Shown one piece after another: positions 61,506-64,000 of a stretch of DNA of 64,000 nucleotides. How positions within the stretch are numbered: the first letter of the stretch is position 1; each line of letters starts with the position of its first letter. A model generated the notes under the pieces. It was not told the DNA's origin, did no database searches, and saw nothing but the letters and a program-made list of their open reading frames with translations. Made by a program: the position numbers and the translations under genes. Source of the stretch: Umezawaea beigongshangensis (lineage in GTDB: Bacteria; Actinomycetota; Actinomycetes; Mycobacteriales; Pseudonocardiaceae); NCBI RefSeq assembly GCF_016464305.1, contig NZ_JAEIOJ010000001.1:518685-582684 (forward strand), read 5' to 3'.

Positions 61506-62009
61506 ATGACCTCCCGGCCCCTGCCGTTCGACCCGATCGCCCGCGCGGCCGAGCTGTGGGAGAAGCGCATCGGCCCGTCGACCTCGATGGCGGCCGTCAC
61601 GAGCGTCATGCGCGTGCAGCAGATCATCCAGTCCGCGGTGGACGCCTCGCTCAAACCGCACGGCCTCACCTTCGCCCGCTTCGAGGCGCTGGTGCTCCTC
61701 ACGTTCTCCCGCGCGGGCAGCCTGCCGATGCGCGTCATGGGCGAGCGGTTGCAGCTGCACCCGACGAGCGTCACGAACATCGTCGACCGGCTGGAGGGCG
61801 ACGGCCTGGTGCGCCGCGTCCCGCACCCGACGGACCGCCGCACCACGCTGGTGGAGATCACCGACGCGGGCCGGGCGCGTCGCGAGGCGGCGACCGAGGC
61901 CGTGACGGGCGTCGACTTCGGGCTCTCGGGCCTGACCGAGCGGCAGACCGAGCAGCTCACCGACCTGCTGTCCAAGGTGCGCCGCGCCGCGGGCGACTTC
62001 GACGAGTAG
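61506..62009 (+). CDS. MarR family transcriptional regulator
   Basis: 167 residues. Winged helix: [72 protein letters not shown], with the DxR wing DRR. Flanking dimerisation helices are intact. Targets may include the divergent thiamine-binding-like gene or its own gene. Leaderless start is likely. Confidence 0.93.
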   Translation: MTSRPLPFDPIARAAELWEKRIGPSTSMAAVTSVMRVQQIIQSAVDASLKPHGLTFARFEALVLLTFSRAGSLPMRVMGERLQLHPTSVTNIVDRLEGDGLVRRVPHPTDRRTTLVEITDAGRARREAATEAVTGVDFGLSGLTERQTEQLTDLLSKVRRAAGDFDE

Positions 62010-62045
62010 CGCGCGAACCGCTCGCGCGCCGGCGGATTCGCGCGG

Positions 62046-62074
62046 CGCCCCGCCCCGGTGCGCGGGGCGGGGCG
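62046..62074. terminator. Bidirectional terminator between marR and DUF3817 gene
   Basis: 12-bp perfect stem CGCCCCGCCCCG / CGGGGCGGGGCG, 5-nt loop, between convergent stops at 62009 and 62080. Confidence 0.8.
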
Positions 62075-62079
62075 ACGGC

Positions 62080-62403
62080 TCAGTTCTCGGCGGTCCGAGC
62101 GCCGGAGGGCAGGCGGCCGGTGCGCGACGCCCAGCGCTCGAACACGATCGTGCCGAACGGCGGGATGCTCGCCACCAGCGCGAGGACCGTCGTGCGGACG
62201 TCCCAGCGCAGCGGGCCGTGCGCCAGCAGCGCCACGAGCACGTACGCCACGAAGACCGCTCCGTGCACCGGGCCGAACACCTTGACGCCGATCTCGTTCT
62301 CGACCACCACGTACTTGAAGAACATGCCGATCAGCAGACCGGCCCACGACACCGCCTCGGCGAGCGCGAGCAGGCGGAAGCGTCCGGCGGGGCTGGCGAG
62401 CAC
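62080..62403 (-). CDS. DUF3817 membrane protein
   Basis: 107 residues. Three hydrophobic helices; [24 protein letters not shown] and [23 protein letters not shown] are the DUF3817 signature, often found alone or fused to other integral membrane proteins. GTG start with GGGAGAG upstream. Function unknown. Confidence 0.85.
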   Translation of the reverse strand: MLASPAGRFRLLALAEAVSWAGLLIGMFFKYVVVENEIGVKVFGPVHGAVFVAYVLVALLAHGPLRWDVRTTVLALVASIPPFGTIVFERWASRTGRLPSGARTAEN

Positions 62404-62472
62404 GGGGCTCTCCCTTCACTGGGGGCGATTCGTCCCATTGTGGAGAGTGAGAGCGCTCACCGCCCCACCGGG

Positions 62473-63516
62473 TCAGTCCTCCCAGCGGAAGACGCGCGTC
62501 GCCACCAGACCCACGACGAGCGTGAAGCCGATCAGCACCGCGGAGGGCACCGCCAGCGCCTCGATCCCCTTGCCGCGCACCAGGACGTCGACCATGCCGT
62601 CGTTCATGTGCCGCAGCGGGAAGACCAGCGACACGGTCTGCAACCAGTCCGGCGCCTGCTCCACCGGGAAGAAGGTGCCGCCGAGGAACGACATCGGCAG
62701 CACGACGGCGTTCGCCGCGCCGCTGGCCGCCTCCTCGGTGCGGCAGAACGCGCCCACGAGCATCCCCACGGAGAAGAACGCGAGCGTGCCGAGGACCAGC
62801 AGCGGGATCGCGAGGTACCACTGCCCGGAGAGCGTCAGGCCGAACACCGGCAGCACGGCGACGGCCACGAACACGACGCCCTGGAGCAGGGCCGTGCCGA
62901 TGCTGACCAGCACGCGCGAGACGAGCACGGTGCCGACGCCCACCGGCGCGAGCCGGATGCGCCGCAGCACCTGCTTCTTGCGCCACGACACCAGCGTCAG
63001 CGCCGCGCCGAACACCGCGGAGATCGACACGCCCCAGGACAGGATGCCCGGCGTGAGGTACTGGATCGGCTTGAGGGAGACGTCCTCGACCGGCCGCTGG
63101 TCCAGCACGAACGTGCGCGGCTGTCCCGTGGCGGCGAGGTTGGCCTCGTTCACCACGCCGGACACGATGCCGGTGACGACGCCGGCCGCGGCCCGGTCGC
63201 TCGCGGCGAACCGCAGCCGCACGTCGTCGCCGTCCTGCGCGACGACGGCGGGCAGGTCCCCGTCGACGACCTGCCGCACCGCGGTGTCCAGGTCGTCGAA
63301 GCGCTGGAGCTCCAGCGCTTCGCCCGCGCCGAGCGCCGCGATCACCGGGCCGTCGCCGACCACGCCGATCTTCGTCCTCTCCCCGCCGCTGCCGCCGAGC
63401 AGCAGGCCGAAGATCACCAGGAACATCAGCGGGAACACGAACATGAAGAAGAGGGACGTCCTGTCCCGGTAGAAGCCCTTGATCATGGCGATCGACAGGC
63501 TCGTGAACGCGGTCAC
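62473..63516 (-). CDS. ABC-2 type transporter permease
   Basis: 347 residues. One N-terminal helix (TSLFFMFVFPLMFLVIFGLLLGG), a large extracytoplasmic region (about residues 45-155, with VIAALGAGEALELQRFDDLDTAVRQVVDGDLPAVV), then five helices including the ABC-2 block LPMSFLGGTFFPVEQAPDWLQTVSLVFPLRHMNDGM. Export of drugs or lipids is typical. GTG overlaps the ATPase stop (GTGA). Confidence 0.92.
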   Translation of the reverse strand: MTAFTSLSIAMIKGFYRDRTSLFFMFVFPLMFLVIFGLLLGGSGGERTKIGVVGDGPVIAALGAGEALELQRFDDLDTAVRQVVDGDLPAVVAQDGDDVRLRFAASDRAAAGVVTGIVSGVVNEANLAATGQPRTFVLDQRPVEDVSLKPIQYLTPGILSWGVSISAVFGAALTLVSWRKKQVLRRIRLAPVGVGTVLVSRVLVSIGTALLQGVVFVAVAVLPVFGLTLSGQWYLAIPLLVLGTLAFFSVGMLVGAFCRTEEAASGAANAVVLPMSFLGGTFFPVEQAPDWLQTVSLVFPLRHMNDGMVDVLVRGKGIEALAVPSAVLIGFTLVVGLVATRVFRWED

Positions 63517-64000
63517 GCCCGGTACTCCCGTCCGGTCAGGTCGAGGAAGACGTCCTCCAGCGTGGCGGTGCGCACCTGGAGGCCGTCGAGCGCGCCGCGC
63601 TCGGCCAGCGCGGAGAGCACCGGCGCGGGGGTGCGGGTGGACAGCGACAGCGCGACCTCGCTCTCGACGACGTCGTCCACGCCGGCCAGTGCCCTCGCCT
63701 CCGCGATCGGCAGCGCGCCGCGTTGCAGCAGCACGGTCGTGGGCGCGTCGAGCCCGCGCACGAGCGCCGCGGGCGAGTCCATCGCGAGCACCCGGCCGCG
63801 GTCCACGATCGCCACCCGGTCGCAGAGGATCTCCGCCTCGTCCAGGTGGTGCGTCGTGAGCACGACGGTCTTGCCGCGCTGCTGGATGGCGCGCAGCACG
63901 TCCCACAGGTTGCGACGCGCCTGCGGGTCCAGCGCGGCGGTCGGCTCGTCGAGGAACACCACGTCCGGGTCGTGCACGAGTGCGCACGCGATCGACAGGC
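63513..64000 (-). CDS. ABC transporter ATP-binding protein, C-terminal part (truncated by window)
   Basis: About 162 residues are seen; the gene continues past 64000 (upstream on the minus strand). Walker B is VVFLDEPTAALDPQARRNLW and the H-loop VLTTHHLDEAE; Walker A and the signature are outside. A C-terminal extension of about 70 residues resembles the DrrA-type exporters. Coupled to the ABC-2 permease by GTGA overlap. Confidence 0.92.
   Translation of the reverse strand, partial: LSIACALVHDPDVVFLDEPTAALDPQARRNLWDVLRAIQQRGKTVVLTTHHLDEAEILCDRVAIVDRGRVLAMDSPAALVRGLDAPTTVLLQRGALPIAEARALAGVDDVVESEVALSLSTRTPAPVLSALAERGALDGLQVRTATLEDVFLDLTGREYRA

Overview
The window is a GC-rich chromosomal segment from an actinomycete. 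GTG and TTG starts are common, AGGAGG-type ribosome sites and leaderless TANNNT promoters are frequent, and adjacent genes often share a 4-base ATGA/GTGA stop-start overlap. Gene order from gatB to the hexapeptide-repeat transferase matches, from memory, Mycobacterium tuberculosis Rv3009c-Rv3034c (gatB, gatA, gatC, ACT protein, ligA, Rv3015c, mnmA, iscS, two acyltransferases, etfA, etfB, methyltransferase, GH57, GT4, transferase). The absence of mycobacterial features and the overall gene set suggest Pseudonocardiaceae (Saccharothrix/Lentzea/Actinosynnema type), which is an inference.

Layout. 1-0.66 kb: end of a PQQ-type sugar dehydrogenase. 0.7-3.75 kb: a two-gene unit of a small repeat protein (six GPVQQD blocks) and a TPR-CHAT protease-like protein. 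4-11.6 kb: gatC-gatA-small membrane protein-gatB, a divergent ACT-domain protein, a BKACE-family enzyme and ligA. 11.6-16 kb: a hypothetical protein, a MetE-like protein, a tiny SD-preceded ORF encoding a peptide with two CxCCxxC motifs, and membrane proteins. 16-22.3 kb: a PLP dehydratase, mnmA, iscS, an MFS exporter and an OlsB/OlsA-like acyltransferase pair. 22.4-24.2 kb: etfBA. 24.4-27 kb: DegV, a 47-residue basic protein, a membrane-anchored protein and a DivIVA-like coiled-coil protein. 27.4-33.2 kb: a methyltransferase-GH57-GT4 operon (methylglucose polysaccharide type), an ArsR/DUF5937 regulator, a secreted small protein and a hexapeptide transferase. 33.2-38.4 kb: nucleoside hydrolase, ABM protein, an echA-methyltransferase-THUMP-like operon and an ABC ATPase.

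38.5-52.4 kb is a near-complete alpha-glucan/trehalose module: GlgX, then (divergent) GlgP and GlgE-TreS-maltokinase-GlgB. It converts trehalose to maltose, maltose-1-phosphate and branched alpha-glucan, with phosphorolysis and debranching for recycling. It is interrupted by a cysteine dioxygenase-rhodanese pair preceded by a Cys-codon leader peptide. 52.4-64 kb holds a TetR regulator with a divergent, shortened carboxylesterase, two tandem zinc-metalloprotease lipoproteins, a CnoX/YbbN-like protein, a SCO6745-like protein, an acyl-CoA mutase large subunit, a thiamine-binding-like protein, MarR, DUF3817, and an ABC-2 exporter cut by the window edge.

The least ordinary items are the repeat-peptide/CHAT pair, the duplicated CxCCxxC microORF upstream of the MetE-like gene, an orphan DasR-like promoter next to it, the Cys leader peptide, and a 22-bp repeat family found only between convergent genes at two distant loci.
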